Assembly: GCA_023091665.1 (NCBI GenBank)
Contig: JALJCQ010000027.1
Span: 186,001-250,000 of the forward strand
Direction of reading: 5' to 3'
Source of the DNA: Pythium myriotylum
Lineage: Eukaryota > Oomycota > Peronosporomycetes > Pythiales > Pythiaceae
Length of the DNA stretch: 64,000 bases
In this document: positions 41,619-52,272 of the stretch, one piece after another
How the letters are laid out: every line of letters begins with the position of its first letter
Position numbering within the stretch: the first letter of the stretch is position 1
Notes under the pieces: generated by a model
The model's database searches: none
What the model saw: only the letters and a program-made list of their open reading frames with translations
Told to the model about the DNA's origin: nothing
Translations under genes and position numbers: made by a program

Positions 41619-43493
41619 ATGGGCTGCAACCAGTCCAAGCAAGAGGCCTCCGTGCTCGCGCCCCAGCGCCCGAAACGCGGCGCCGCGCCCGCGAGACGCT
41701 CGCGCGGCACGTCCTTCACGCGCGACGACCTCACGGCCGAGCTCGTGCAGCACACCCAGGTCGAGAGCATCGATGCCATTTTTGACTTCCAGGACGTCAT
41801 CGGCACGGGCCACTTTGGCTGCGTCAAGAAGGCCACGAGCAAGGCCTCGGGCAAGGAATGGGCCGTCAAGATCGTGCAGCTCACGAACGAAGTGGACCGC
41901 GACGCGCTCCGCAACGAGATCACGATCCTGCGGCGGCTCCACCACCCGCAAATCGTGCGCGTGCTCGCGTCCTACGAAGACAAGCAAGGCATGTACATGG
42001 TCATGCAGCTCTGCAAGGGCAAGGAGCTCTACGAGCACGTGTACAAGGACCGACGAGAGTTCAGTGAAGACGACGTGCGACGCATCATCCGCGCGCTGCT
42101 GCGCGCCGTCGCGTTCTTGCACTCGAACTTTGTGACCCACCGAGACCTCAAGCTCGAAAACTTGCTGCTCGAGAACGCGAGCGACCCGAGCTCGCTCAAG
42201 CTCTGTGACTTTGGGCTCTCGACGCGGTTCAAGCAAGGGGAAAAGCTCCAAAAGTCGCTCGGCACGATCGACTACGTCGCGCCCGAGGTCCTCGATGGAG
42301 ATTACAACGAAAAATGTGATCTCTGGAGCGTTGGCGTCATCTGCTACGAGCTGCTCACGGGCGTCTCGCCCTTCCACGCAGCCACGCCCGACGAGACCAT
42401 GGGCAAGATCTTTGACGGCGTGCTCGTCTTCAAGGACGACGTCTGGCGCAAGTACTCGCCGTCGGCCATCACGTTTGTCAAGAGCCTCGTCAAGGAAAAC
42501 GTCGACGCACGCCTCTCGGCCAAGCAGGCGCTCAGCCACAAGTGGCTCCGCGACCTCGACCAGATCGAGAGCAACGACGAACGGCTGCGCAACACCAAGA
42601 AGCTGCTGCTCACCAATATGCTGAGCTTCAGCCACTGCCGGAAGATGAAGCAGACGGCGCTGCTCTCGGTCGCACTCGGTGTCTCCGAGGACCGTATCCA
42701 CCAAGCGATGGCTGCTGAGGTCTTCCACTCGATGGATGCCAACAAGGCCGGCACACTGACACGCGACGAGTTCTGCGATGCGATGGTCGACTGCGGCATC
42801 TCCAAAGAAGACGCGAGTGAGCTGTTCTCGCGCATCAACCAGAGCAAGTCCGGTGAAATCAACTTCCTCGAGTTCATGGCTGCAGCCATGGACCAGCGTG
42901 ACATCGGCCAGAACACGATCAAGGAGGCCTTTGGGTTGCTGGACGGTGAGCGCAAGGGAAGGTTGTCCATCGTCGGCCTGCAGGATGTGTTCAAGCAGTC
43001 ACTCGTCGCTGAAGAAGTGCAGGAGATGATCGCGTCGGCGGATGTCGGCGGTGACGGGTTCGTGGATTTCGACGAGTTCCAGCAGTTATTCAAGCAGCCC
43101 AACTCGCCTCTAGCGACAGTAGAGGAGCGTTCGTCGGTTGGACTCTCGTCTGCCCACAACAGCTTCGCCGGCGAGCCTTTAGATAGCGTCAAGCAACGAC
43201 TCACGCCTGTTGGTTCGGAAGCCTCGGGCCATACGCTCGACGGTACTGTGGCGAGCAGCGCCCCAAGCTTCAGCTCGCTCGACAGCGCCTTGGGTGTGAC
43301 GAGTGTGGCGGTGGAGATTCCTAGCGAGCAGCCACTCGTGGAACCGACGAAGACTACCACACTAGCGAATGGCGAAGCGCCTTCTGCGGTCTCGGGTGCC
43401 GAGGATACGGCAGAGCCAGTAAAACCAGTCGCTCCGAAAGCCGTGCCCGACTCCCTGATACCTGAGCCCTCTGGAACGAGTCAGAGTCAGTGA
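41619..43493 (+). CDS. Calcium-dependent protein kinase-like (CDPK), EF-hand
   Basis: 624 residues, no intron. MGCNQSK carries Gly2/Cys3 for myristoylation and palmitoylation, so membrane anchoring is likely. Kinase domain about 57-310: GTGHFGCV loop, K84, HRD (174-176), DFG (197-199), APE (221-223). A linker with an autoinhibitory-like segment leads to four EF-hand-type loops: 373-384 (DANKAGTLTRDE), 407-418 (starts with Asn), 442-453 (degenerate) and 475-486 (canonical). The C-terminal 130 residues are Ser/Thr/Pro-rich. CDPKs phosphorylate targets in response to Ca2+; oomycetes and other protists have them, animals do not. Confidence 0.95.
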   Translation: MGCNQSKQEASVLAPQRPKRGAAPARRSRGTSFTRDDLTAELVQHTQVESIDAIFDFQDVIGTGHFGCVKKATSKASGKEWAVKIVQLTNEVDRDALRNEITILRRLHHPQIVRVLASYEDKQGMYMVMQLCKGKELYEHVYKDRREFSEDDVRRIIRALLRAVAFLHSNFVTHRDLKLENLLLENASDPSSLKLCDFGLSTRFKQGEKLQKSLGTIDYVAPEVLDGDYNEKCDLWSVGVICYELLTGVSPFHAATPDETMGKIFDGVLVFKDDVWRKYSPSAITFVKSLVKENVDARLSAKQALSHKWLRDLDQIESNDERLRNTKKLLLTNMLSFSHCRKMKQTALLSVALGVSEDRIHQAMAAEVFHSMDANKAGTLTRDEFCDAMVDCGISKEDASELFSRINQSKSGEINFLEFMAAAMDQRDIGQNTIKEAFGLLDGERKGRLSIVGLQDVFKQSLVAEEVQEMIASADVGGDGFVDFDEFQQLFKQPNSPLATVEERSSVGLSSAHNSFAGEPLDSVKQRLTPVGSEASGHTLDGTVASSAPSFSSLDSALGVTSVAVEIPSEQPLVEPTKTTTLANGEAPSAVSGAEDTAEPVKPVAPKAVPDSLIPEPSGTSQSQ

Positions 43494-43727
43494 TGTCGCC
43501 AAGGTTTTGCGTACTTTCCGTTTACGAGACAGTCGAATGCGTGTCTGTATAATGAATAGACCATCTTGTAGCATCTCCAATGGGGGGGCTCGGAAATTTC
43601 ATATCACTCGCAACCATCATCGAGCACGAGAGTGGTCGGATCCCTAAACATTCGAGCTGCCACACCAAGAAACCAAAGGATCAACCGCAAAATTTGAGGT
43701 GGGATGCAGTAATAATCTCGAGCTCCA

Positions 43728-45101
43728 TTAATCGCTCTCCAATGTCAACGAAAAGCTTACCACGCCCGGCATCATACACACGTCGAGCTGGGACGAGTAT
43801 CCACCTAAGGCGATGAGATCCGACGCCTTGCCGACGACACAGAATTGCGCTGAAGACACCGTCGTTCGTGCCGATGAGAGGAGTGCTCCAGACGATCGAT
43901 TCCATTTCTTCAGGCTTGGCTCGTTGCCGACGGTCAGCAAGTCGGTATGATAGTATGCGAGATCATGGACATCAGCAGCTTGCGTCTCGGTGTAATGAAT
44001 TGGCACCCGCGAAGGCAAGTGCCACATACTGAGGAAGCCTCCGGCTGCATTTGACGACTTGCTGCTACCGCCACCGCACGCGAGCCAGGTCTCCGACGCA
44101 TCTGTAGCCACGGCTTTGACCCAACGACCGCCAGCAACCTTTTTAGAGCTTGTGGTGGCACTCGGCTTGGGTTGTGGGGTGAGCACCTCGATTTTCTTCG
44201 CAGCGCGAGCATCCCACAGACACACAGTTCCGTCCTCTGACCCCGTTACGAGCTCTTGGGAGTGGTTCACGAACTGCACGGCGTGCAAATAATCGCTATG
44301 CACGCCGCTATACTGCTGGACACACTTTTGGGTCGCGAGATCAAACTCATGGGCGATCGAGTCTCCACCGGCGAGGAAGACGCGGTTCACGTCGATCGTC
44401 GTGGTCGCGATCGCGTTGATCTCGCTATACGGCAGCAAGGCACCGCGGTAGCCCATGGTCTGGCGGTCCAAGTGGCTAATATGTACGGGCTGGATGAGTC
44501 GCGGAGCCGGGTCACGCAGCGCAGACGCGATATCCTTCCATCGCCAAACTCGGAAATCCTGGTCACCTCCTCTGCATCCCACCACCTATCTGTCAACACA
44601 GCTCCCCATACCAACAAAACAAAAAAATAATCCAAATCTCGTACGTGATCACGAGCGGGTCCTGCGCATCTCCAGCGAACGCGACCGTGTAGATCTGCGT
44701 CGGATGGGCCTCAAACGACAGCGACGGCGTCGGCGACTGCTGCGATCTACACACCGACTCGTCCGTCAGAACCACCGCGCTCTCTCTCTCTCTCCACAAC
44801 CCCCCAATGAGCGAGCCACTCACCCGCTGCCTTCTTCCCAGTACTCGGGTCTCTTCCCAGCGAGCTCGTCAGCGACCGGATCCAGTGGCGAGACCGCAGT
44901 TGTCATTCATTGCCCACGTACCAAGACCTTGGCGAGCTCGAAGACGTGGACAAAGCCGGTGCTCGTGACCGCGAGAAGCACCGGCTCGCGCGAGACCGAC
45001 GCCGGCGCGAACGCCGCGTGGTGCACGACGAGCTGCGCGCGCCGCAGCTTGCGCAGCAGCGCCGCGGCGTAGGCCTCTTGGTCGTAGGCCGCCGGGTCCA
45101 T
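43728..45101 (-). CDS. THOC6-like WD40 protein, 3 exons
   Basis: Proposed exons 45101-44922, 44739-44645 and 44571-43728 (372 residues). Introns of 182 and 73 bp begin GTACG; joins give ...FELAKVL-QSPTPSL and DPLVIT-GGDQDFRVW. The acceptor of intron 1 could be three bases further. WD-type repeats include FLAGGD, LVTGSEDGTVCLWDAR, WLACGGG and LSMWHL, and the segment EINAIA...VFLAGGD...HSDYLHAV follows human THOC6. THOC6 belongs to the THO/TREX complex that couples transcription to mRNA export in the nucleus. The C-terminal end may be altered by another intron (GTAAGC at about 43749). Confidence 0.85.
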
Positions 45102-45399
45102 TTAGCCCTTGTGAGGAGCTACAGTACATTTGTATCTTGAGATGTAATGCCTATCGAATATCAGAGTCGAAGACGAGGCGCTGACGTTGAAGATAGAAAT
45201 CTCTGAGTCTTTCGGTCCCCCCCCCCCGTTCGACGTGGCTGCTTTTGACAGGTTAGAAATGTCTGAGTCGTGACGTGTCTACTTCTGAGTCTGATGCAAT
45301 CGCTCCTAACTTTTCTTGGGGCCCCCACAACGAGATCAATTCCGGAAGAGGGGGCCACATGGGAAGCTGACCTCGCGTGCTTCTTCCTGCTGCTGCGCC

Positions 45400-47601
45400 A
45401 TGACGACGACCTCGCACGAAACCACGACGCGCGCGCGCCCGGCGACGTGCGCGACGTGGCTCGGCGTCGCCTTCTGGAAGAAACCGCTGCATCTGATCGT
45501 CAACGAGCAGTCGCTCCACGGCCACGGCTCGTCCTCGTCGGCGCACCGCGACAGTCCGTCCACGGACACAGACGACGCTGCGCCGCGCGAGATCGAGCGC
45601 ACGCTTGGATTTTTCGACCTCATCATGATCGGCATCGGCGGAACGGTCGGCGCCGGCGTGTTCGCGACTGCCGGGCTCATCGCGAACGTGTACGCTGGTC
45701 CGGCCGCGATCCTCAGCTGGCTCATCGCTGGCTTGGGCTGCATTCTCAGCGGACTCTCGTTCATGGAGCTGTCGTGCTTGATTCCGTCGGCTGGGAGCAC
45801 GTACGCGTACGCGTACCATGCGCTCGGCGAGCTGCCGGCCATGTTTGCCGGGTTCTTGCTCTCGCTCGAGTACGGAATCTCAAGCGCCGGTGGCGCGCGA
45901 AGCTGGAGCGACAAGTTCACGAACTGGCTCGAAACCGAGTGGCAGATCACCGGACCCGAGTGGATGAAGCCCAAGGACTCGACCATGGACTTGTACGCCG
46001 GGCTGCTCATGTCGGTCAATGTCATGGTTGTGCTGTGCGGGATGCAGGCGGGGAAGATGCTCGTGAATGTCGTGACCATGACCAAGATCAGCGTCGTTGT
46101 CTTCATCATTATCTTCGGGTTCCTCAACTTTGACGTCGACAACATCACGCCGCTCGTCCCAGAGCAGCACACCAACAGCTTTGGCCAGGTCGTGTTCGGC
46201 TGGCCGGGCGTGTTTCTCGGCGCGAGTGCAAGCTTTTTCGGATACATCGGCTACGATGAAGTCTGCTGTCTCGCTGGTGAAGCCAAGAACCCGACTCAAA
46301 ACATCCCACGAGCTGTCATCGGCACTATTGTTGGTGCTGCCGTGCTCTCGACGCTCGCTACTTTCTCGCTTGTCGGGATGCAGCGCTACTCTGAGATCGA
46401 CACCGGCGAGTCGTACGGAAAGGCCTTCGAGCACGTTGGCTGGCCGTGGGCTGCGACGATTGTGACGACTGGTGAGGTGTTCACGATGCCCATCACGTCT
46501 TTTATCGGGTTCATGGCCCAGCCACGAGTACAGTACGCAATGGCCAAGGACGGTTTGCTCCCCGCTGTCTTTGCCAAGCTCGACCGCAACGGAAACCTGT
46601 TCCATGGCACGCTCATCTGTGGAACGGGCATCGTCCTCATCGCGACCTTCGTTCCATTCAAGATTCTCTGGGACTTCATCTCGCTCGGCATTCTCGTTGC
46701 TTTCAACCTCACGAACGCTTCGTTGCTTCTTGTGCGTGGTGCTCGCCTCCGAGAAGACCAGTCCGCGGCGGGCCACAAGCGTTCCAAGGCGTTTACACAT
46801 CTGTTCGTGATCTTCCTCTTCACATCGTTTCTGGCCGCTTACCACTGGCAAAAGAGCATCATCGCGCCGTTCGTGATCACGCCAGCTAATGAAGCCAAGG
46901 CCACGTATATGCAACACTACCTGCATTCGTGGGGACCAAGCGTTGCAGCGATGTGCTCGGTGTTTGCATTTGCGTCAATGTGCGGACTAAAGTACGTTGA
47001 CTCGTCAGCGCCGCCGTCGTCCACGTTGGAAGGAATGGTTTCGACCAAGCGCTCCATCAACGACGGCAGCAAGGAGATCGAACTTTCAGCCAAGTCCAAG
47101 AAGAACGACGACGCTCGTGTCACGCGCCGCGCTGGAGTCTCATCCGATGACGAAGAGTACTGTGATCCACCTGCCCGTGACGAGCTCGAGCTCGGTCACT
47201 TGCGAAGAGCGAAATCCAAGGAGAAGCACCTCAACATCACGACCACCACCGACGACGAGACTCTCGCGAGCGATTCGGACGCCCCGAGTCTGCGCGGCCG
47301 CAACAGCGACGACAGCGACGAGGACACGCCACGTCGGTCGACTCGATCCATTGCACCGCTCGTGGGCGAGCTCGAGGGCGACGACGACAACGGCAAGCCG
47401 CTGACTTTCCAGGCGCCGTTCGTGCCGTTCTCGCCGTGCATTGCGATCTTCTTCAACTGGTTTCTCTTCGCGCAGATGGAAGCGTCGTCGGTTGCACTCA
47501 TCGTGCTCTGGCTGCTGCTGGCGCTGGCCATCTACGTGAGCTACAGCGTCCACCACAGCCTCGCGCGCCAGCAGCTCAATTACCACCGGCTCTGCCAATA
47601 A
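45400..47601 (+). CDS. Cationic amino-acid transporter-like (APC superfamily, SLC7/CAT)
   Basis: 733 residues from ATG 45400. Earlier in-frame codons lack an ATG. The core starts with GFFDLIMIGIGGTVGAGVFA, the first APC helix with its GxG motif, then LSGLSFMELSCLIPSAGSTY and GYIGYDEVCCLAGEAKNP, all typical of the CAT group. About 14 hydrophobic segments: 11-12 in the first 500 residues, a long acidic and Ser-rich cytoplasmic insert (about 540-670), then two or three more helices. It likely imports amino acids across the plasma or vacuole membrane. The insert between the helices is unusual for the family. Poly-C runs lie upstream at about 45218-45227. Confidence 0.9.
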   Translation: MTTTSHETTTRARPATCATWLGVAFWKKPLHLIVNEQSLHGHGSSSSAHRDSPSTDTDDAAPREIERTLGFFDLIMIGIGGTVGAGVFATAGLIANVYAGPAAILSWLIAGLGCILSGLSFMELSCLIPSAGSTYAYAYHALGELPAMFAGFLLSLEYGISSAGGARSWSDKFTNWLETEWQITGPEWMKPKDSTMDLYAGLLMSVNVMVVLCGMQAGKMLVNVVTMTKISVVVFIIIFGFLNFDVDNITPLVPEQHTNSFGQVVFGWPGVFLGASASFFGYIGYDEVCCLAGEAKNPTQNIPRAVIGTIVGAAVLSTLATFSLVGMQRYSEIDTGESYGKAFEHVGWPWAATIVTTGEVFTMPITSFIGFMAQPRVQYAMAKDGLLPAVFAKLDRNGNLFHGTLICGTGIVLIATFVPFKILWDFISLGILVAFNLTNASLLLVRGARLREDQSAAGHKRSKAFTHLFVIFLFTSFLAAYHWQKSIIAPFVITPANEAKATYMQHYLHSWGPSVAAMCSVFAFASMCGLKYVDSSAPPSSTLEGMVSTKRSINDGSKEIELSAKSKKNDDARVTRRAGVSSDDEEYCDPPARDELELGHLRRAKSKEKHLNITTTTDDETLASDSDAPSLRGRNSDDSDEDTPRRSTRSIAPLVGELEGDDDNGKPLTFQAPFVPFSPCIAIFFNWFLFAQMEASSVALIVLWLLLALAIYVSYSVHHSLARQQLNYHRLCQ

Positions 47602-47962
47602 CGACATGGCTACATTTCTTCAAATACCTGTGAAAACCGATACACGTGACAGCGATCAGTCCGATATCAATTCTGAGAATAAGGTGAAGTTCCCCCCCCC
47701 GTTGACACTTCACTCGTCAGTGTCGGTAATTTACGCGTCACAAACCAAAACTCCGGACGGACCATCTGGCGCAACATCCCCTCTGGACGCGATCCCATTG
47801 GGCCCCTCTTTTGGCCATCTGGGTTAGGCGTGGTTCCATGGGGAAGCTTTCACCGGAAAGCTTTCCGCGAAGTAATCTATAACCAACCTCCTCCTCTTCC
47901 TGGACATTATTGCCGACACCGACCAAAGCCCCAAGAAGCTTCTCTCTCTCTCTCTCTCTCTC

Positions 47963-49351
47963 ATGAGCGCGCGCGACGTCCCGACGGCGCCGCTGCCGGC
48001 CGGCGAGACGCTCGGCGACGCCAGTCTGCTGCGCCAGTACGAGCACCAGCTCACGCGCGCCATCTCGCCGCGCGCGATCTCGCCGGCCGCGCGGCGCACG
48101 AGCGCGCTCTCGCCACGCGCCGTCGCGCACTCGTCGCGCGCCTTCGAGGACACGCCGCCGTCGCTCGCAGCGTTCTCGCCGCGGCGGCGCACGAGCCAGC
48201 AGCAGCAATGCGTCGACGCGCTCGCGACGCGCACGGACGCGATCCGCCTGACGGTCGACGACGAACAGAAAGAAGAAGAAAAACCCGCGACGCTGCCCAA
48301 GCCGACGCCCAAGGAAGAGAAAGAGCCCGGCTCGCCGCTCGACACGAGCGACGGCTGTCTCATCTGCATGGACGAGTTCTCGGCGAGACGCAAGGCGTAC
48401 CCGCTGCCCTGCACGGGCTCGTGCACGGGCGCGTTTGTCCACTATCGGTGTATCATGGCGTGGCTGGGCCAGTCGGGCAGTTGTCCGCTCTGCCGTGGCG
48501 CGTGCGACCCGCTCGTGCTGCAGCCGCTGCAGAAGCTCGAAGTCCGGGATATCGGCAAGGTCTCGCTGCAACCGGTCCCGCTGGACGCCGGGATCATCCG
48601 CTGCTATGTCAAGCAGATCTACCGTGGTATGTTTAAACAGTACGGATATGAACTCTATCTCCAAGGCCAGATCGGCACGCAGGAGGAAGACAAGTTCCTG
48701 CTCGCGTCAAGGCGGCAGGTGCGCTCCAATATGACGGCCAACTACACGATCCACACAGACAAGGACTGCTCCGACGCGCACCGCATTGGCCGCATGGGCT
48801 CCAACTTTCTCGGCACGTGTTTTACCATGTACGATAACGGGCGCGACCCACAGAAGCTCGCCAAGATACAAGATGCCGTCAACACGGACGAAGTCGTGCA
48901 GAACGTGCTCCAGATCCGAGAAGAGCTCGGCTGCGTGACCTATGAACCCAACCGCACAAGTGTCGGCCCACGCAAGATGCGCGTGGTGATCCCCGCTGTG
49001 GACGAAGAAGGCGGCTCGTCGAAAGTCGTGCGCCCCATGAGCCGGCAAGACCGCCTCGTCACGCGACTCGGCGGTGGCGACCTGCGCGACCTCATGAAGT
49101 TCACCAATCGCGAGCCCGTCTTCCGCGAAGACCTGGGCGCCTACTGCCTCGACTTTGGCGGCCGCGTCTCCATGGCCTCGGTCAAGAACTTCCAGCTCAT
49201 CAACTCGGACGACCCGTCCATGGGCAACATCCTCCAGTTCGGGCGCGTGGCCGACGACATGTTCACCATGGACTTCCAGTGGCCGCTCTCGCCCTTCCAG
49301 GCCTTCTGCATCTGCCTCAGCTCGTGTGACACCAAGCTCGCTTGCGTGTAA
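47963..49351 (+). CDS. RING finger-Tubby domain fusion protein
   Basis: 462 residues, no intron, ATG 47963 right after a CT run. A disordered Ser/Arg-rich N-terminus (1-125) is followed by a RING/RING-CH-type finger (C132, C135, C150, H160, C163, C174, C177). Residues about 205-462 are a Tubby domain: RCYVKQIYRG, GRMGSNFLGT, LGCVTYEPN, GPRKMRV, LDFGGRVSMASVKNFQLI, ILQFGRVADDMFTMDFQWPL and the terminal CDTKLACV. Tubby domains bind phosphoinositides. Plant Tubby-like proteins pair the domain with an F-box; here a RING suggests an E3 ubiquitin ligase with membrane-lipid targeting, by analogy only. Confidence 0.92.
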   Translation: MSARDVPTAPLPAGETLGDASLLRQYEHQLTRAISPRAISPAARRTSALSPRAVAHSSRAFEDTPPSLAAFSPRRRTSQQQQCVDALATRTDAIRLTVDDEQKEEEKPATLPKPTPKEEKEPGSPLDTSDGCLICMDEFSARRKAYPLPCTGSCTGAFVHYRCIMAWLGQSGSCPLCRGACDPLVLQPLQKLEVRDIGKVSLQPVPLDAGIIRCYVKQIYRGMFKQYGYELYLQGQIGTQEEDKFLLASRRQVRSNMTANYTIHTDKDCSDAHRIGRMGSNFLGTCFTMYDNGRDPQKLAKIQDAVNTDEVVQNVLQIREELGCVTYEPNRTSVGPRKMRVVIPAVDEEGGSSKVVRPMSRQDRLVTRLGGGDLRDLMKFTNREPVFREDLGAYCLDFGGRVSMASVKNFQLINSDDPSMGNILQFGRVADDMFTMDFQWPLSPFQAFCICLSSCDTKLACV

Positions 49352-49551
49352 ACAAGCAACAAACCCCCTTCTTGCTTTTTCACACGTCGCAGATGTGGTA
49401 AATTACCAGCACCACCTCGCGGCGTCCCAACGGACGTGGTCCAGCCTCTCTGAATAAACTACATGTGACCGCTGTAATAAAACCGATGTACTGTTTTAAG
49501 ATGTTCCCAAGAGCTCCACCAAGAAGACCTCCGGGTCACTTGGCCATCATC

Positions 49552-50625
49552 ATGACCGTGCTGCTGCCGTCGAGCGTCGCGGGCGCCAACGTGCCGCTCG
49601 TGCTCTCGCTCGTGGCCGCGGCGTTCGTCTACGCGCTCGCGCACCCCAAGTGGCGCCGTCTGCGCTCGCTCGAGGCGCTCGCGGCCGGCCCGTCGCGCCG
49701 CGAGCACCTGCTCTGGGCCGGACTCGTTGCCTTCTCGCTGCTCTTCGTCTTCGGCGTCGCGCTCGAGCGGTACCACACGGACGGCTGCCCCAACAGCGTG
49801 ATCTTCCAGGACGAGATCGGCTTGCTCGCGCGGTGGGTCTACGACTTTACGTCGCGCGAACAAGTGCCCTACTGGATCGTCTTTGGCAACATCCTCTTTG
49901 TGCTGCGCGGGAACAACCGCATCCCGCCGGCCGACACGGACTCGGACATTGCCATGGAAAAGGCCAAGTTCCTCTCGCAGTTCGGCACGATCGAAGAGTT
50001 CACGCACCGCGCCAAGCTGGACGCGGCCATGGAGCTGCAGAAGGAGGTCCACGTGGTCTACCACGTCGAGCGCGAGCTGATCCAGATCTTCCTCAATGCC
50101 GATCTCTCGGGATCGCACGCCGATATCTGGCTGTACAAGACGGAGGGCTTTGACGAGACCACGGGCTTGCCAAAGTATCTCGTCAATGAAGACCGCACGA
50201 TTCGCGCCAAGAAGATCCCGTACAACCAGATCATGCCTGTGCGCGAGAACGACAGGCAGTTCCTCGGCACGGTCGTGAGTCTGCCAAGGAACCCGCAGTA
50301 CCTCGCAGAGGCAGAGTATGGCTCTTCGTTCATGACACCGCTCACGACACGGCTCGAGTGCATGGAGAACATGATGAATGGGTACACTTTCTACAAGACG
50401 CCTCTCTTCCGACGCAGGTTTATCGGGCTCGTGCTTTTCAGCAGCTCCACGCTCACCCTCGCTTTGGCGTGCATCATCCCATCGGTTCGCGCTGTCCTTT
50501 TCCAGAAGGCAGTCGCGGGTAAGGCAAAGAAGAAGTTTAAGCTATCACGACCGAGCCAGGCGTCCCCACGCAAGCCGTCCGACGACATCGAGATGCAAGG
50601 ATTTCTAGACAAGGACCATGTTTAA
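49552..50625 (+). CDS. LicD/fukutin-like membrane protein
   Basis: 357 residues if ATG 49552 is used (it starts right before a membrane helix); ATGs at 49486 and 49501 are possible alternatives. Membrane segments near residues 12-29 and 53-71, and another near the C-terminus (315-335). The middle part has YWIVFGNILFVLRGNNRIPP followed by ADTDSDIAM, matching the G.....RG...I...D.D.DI pattern of LicD-type nucleotidyltransferase-fold proteins, which attach phosphocholine or sugar phosphates. It is probably a Golgi or ER enzyme modifying glycans. The substrate is unknown and the family assignment is moderate. It lies head-to-tail with the RING-Tubby gene. Confidence 0.65.
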   Translation: MTVLLPSSVAGANVPLVLSLVAAAFVYALAHPKWRRLRSLEALAAGPSRREHLLWAGLVAFSLLFVFGVALERYHTDGCPNSVIFQDEIGLLARWVYDFTSREQVPYWIVFGNILFVLRGNNRIPPADTDSDIAMEKAKFLSQFGTIEEFTHRAKLDAAMELQKEVHVVYHVERELIQIFLNADLSGSHADIWLYKTEGFDETTGLPKYLVNEDRTIRAKKIPYNQIMPVRENDRQFLGTVVSLPRNPQYLAEAEYGSSFMTPLTTRLECMENMMNGYTFYKTPLFRRRFIGLVLFSSSTLTLALACIIPSVRAVLFQKAVAGKAKKKFKLSRPSQASPRKPSDDIEMQGFLDKDHV

Positions 50626-50637
50626 CGTTGGTAAATT

Positions 50638-51350
50638 TCAGTCGCGCAGTATCTTGGCAATCTCTTCCCGGCTCAGCAAGCGGAACTCGTCGTTGTGGAT
50701 GAGCGTGTTTTTCTCGAGACGGTCCAGATACAGCACGCCGTCCAAGTGGTCCAATTCGTGCTGGAAGATACGCGCGGGGAAGTCTCGCAGCGTCTTCTTG
50801 TGGCGCTGGCCCTGGGCGTCATTGTACTGCACCTGGATCTCCTGCGCGCGCTTGACGACGCCCACGTAGCCAGGAATACTGAGGCAGCCTTCGTAATCCT
50901 TGACTTCCTTGGCAGACTTCTTGAGGATCTCTGGGTTGATGCACTCTTGGTACTGCAGCGCGCCATCTTCAAGATCGTCCTCGCTCTGCGGGGCGTCCTT
51001 GAGCATGAGAAACACGCGCGAGTTGACTCCAAGCTGCGGCGCCGCGATGCCCACACCTTCTTCCTTCCGCTGCAGTCGAGAGCCACCACCCATCAGTACG
51101 CGATACTAAGCGCTCTTAGCCACGAGAGAAATAGGCAAACGACGCACGACTTGCTCCTCCAAGTTGGCCAGCAAGGCTCGCACAGTGGCCGAGCGCGGCT
51201 GCGCGACGGCCTTGGACACTCGGCGCAGCGCTAAACAGTTCACACGCACACACCGTCAGATGCACTTGGTCCCTTTTCTGCTCTGCTCGTTCTGCACATG
51301 CGCCGCCACGCACCAGGGTTGCCCAGGAAGACGATCGGAAGCGACGCCAT
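50638..51350 (-). CDS. def: Peptide deformylase, 3 exons
   Basis: Proposed exons 51350-51314, 51230-51148 and 51069-50638 give 183 residues, the usual size. Introns of 83 and 78 bp have GTGCGT donors; joins restore FLGNP-ALRRVSK and NLEEQV-RKEEGVGIAAPQLG. All three motifs are present: GVGIAAPQ (45-52), EGCLS (100-104, metal ligand C102) and QHELDH (143-148, ligands H144/H148, catalytic E145). The enzyme removes formyl groups from nascent organelle proteins. No clear targeting peptide is visible before the first motif, so an upstream exon or internal signal is possible. It ends 13 bases from the convergent LicD-like gene. Confidence 0.92.
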
Positions 51351-51460
51351 TCTCGCACAACAACGGTGATCCAGCTGATCTCGAGCATCGTTGCTGTCCA
51401 TCAGTTAGGTTCGTAGCTGCTCATGCGTACTTAGTGGCGACTGGAGCTCTCCATTCGGAG
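51351..51460. promoter_or_regulatory. Bidirectional promoter interval
   Basis: Only 110 bases separate the ATGs of peptide deformylase (leftward) and the Lys-rich gene (rightward), so the two share a promoter region. No TATA box is obvious. Confidence 0.55.
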
Positions 51461-52177
51461 ATGGCGGCGTCGTCGTTGGCGGCGCACTTCCCGACCAAGC
51501 GGCGCATCTTCGCGGCGCCCGACGCGGCGGCGGACCCGCGCGTGCTGCGCGCGCAGAGCGAGCTGCAGCGCGCGTCGAACGAGCGCGAGCGCGTCGCGTT
51601 CCGCTTCGATTTCGATCTGCGCGGCGAGAAAGGCGGTGCGACCGAGGACGCGACCACGACCACGAGCAAGTCCAAGAAGAAGAAGAAGAAGAAGAACAAG
51701 AGCAAGAAGAAGGCACCAGGTGGAGATGGCAATGGCGACGGAGTAGGCGAGGGATCCTTGTCGACCATGGAGAATCCGCCGCAGCAAAAGCCCGAGCCCG
51801 TGGCGACCAGCAACGAAGCCCCAGACGCGTCCACGAAACCCAAGAACATGAAGAAGAAAAGCAAGAAGAAGAAGACCACCGCCACCACTACCCAGCCGCC
51901 TCCCCACGACGCCGACTCGGCGCGTGCAGCCGCTCCGCCCGTGGACGCCTCGCCAGCTCCAGCTCCTGCTCCTGCCCCGGCTCCTCTTCCTCCTGCGCCC
52001 GGCTTTTTCAAGCTGCGCAAGCCCACGAGCAGCGACTCGGAGGTCACCAAGATGCAGCTGCGCTACGGCCGCGGCCGCCGCAACGCCGCCGCGCTCGCGC
52101 AGCGCGCCAAGCAGCGCCAGACCTCTCCTCCTTCCTCCACTACCTCCAACACCTCCTTCCAGTTCAACTTCTTCTAG
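51461..52177 (+). CDS. Lys-rich low-complexity protein, unknown
   Basis: 238 residues, ATG 51461 directly after the short divergent interval. Two poly-lysine blocks (KSKKKKKKKNKSKKK near 71-85; KKKSKKKK near 130) and a Pro-Ala stretch lie between an N-terminal FPTKRRIFAAP and a C-terminal SSDSEVTKMQLRYGRGRRNA. The basic blocks could be nuclear or nucleolar signals or bind nucleic acid. No domain is recognised. The opposite strand has long frames too, but only because of the repeats. Confidence 0.65.
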   Translation: MAASSLAAHFPTKRRIFAAPDAAADPRVLRAQSELQRASNERERVAFRFDFDLRGEKGGATEDATTTTSKSKKKKKKKNKSKKKAPGGDGNGDGVGEGSLSTMENPPQQKPEPVATSNEAPDASTKPKNMKKKSKKKKTTATTTQPPPHDADSARAAAPPVDASPAPAPAPAPAPLPPAPGFFKLRKPTSSDSEVTKMQLRYGRGRRNAAALAQRAKQRQTSPPSSTTSNTSFQFNFF

Positions 52178-52272
52178 CCTCTCCCAACTAGCCTAGTTTC
52201 GTTCTTCCCCTCCTATACTGTTTTCGCTCTGAACATTCACCTCCAAAGCGACACCAAGGCATCAATATCCCT

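Noticed and set aside
41580..43360. Long minus-strand frames under the kinase gene
   Set aside because: Shadows of a CDPK-like gene with all kinase motifs.
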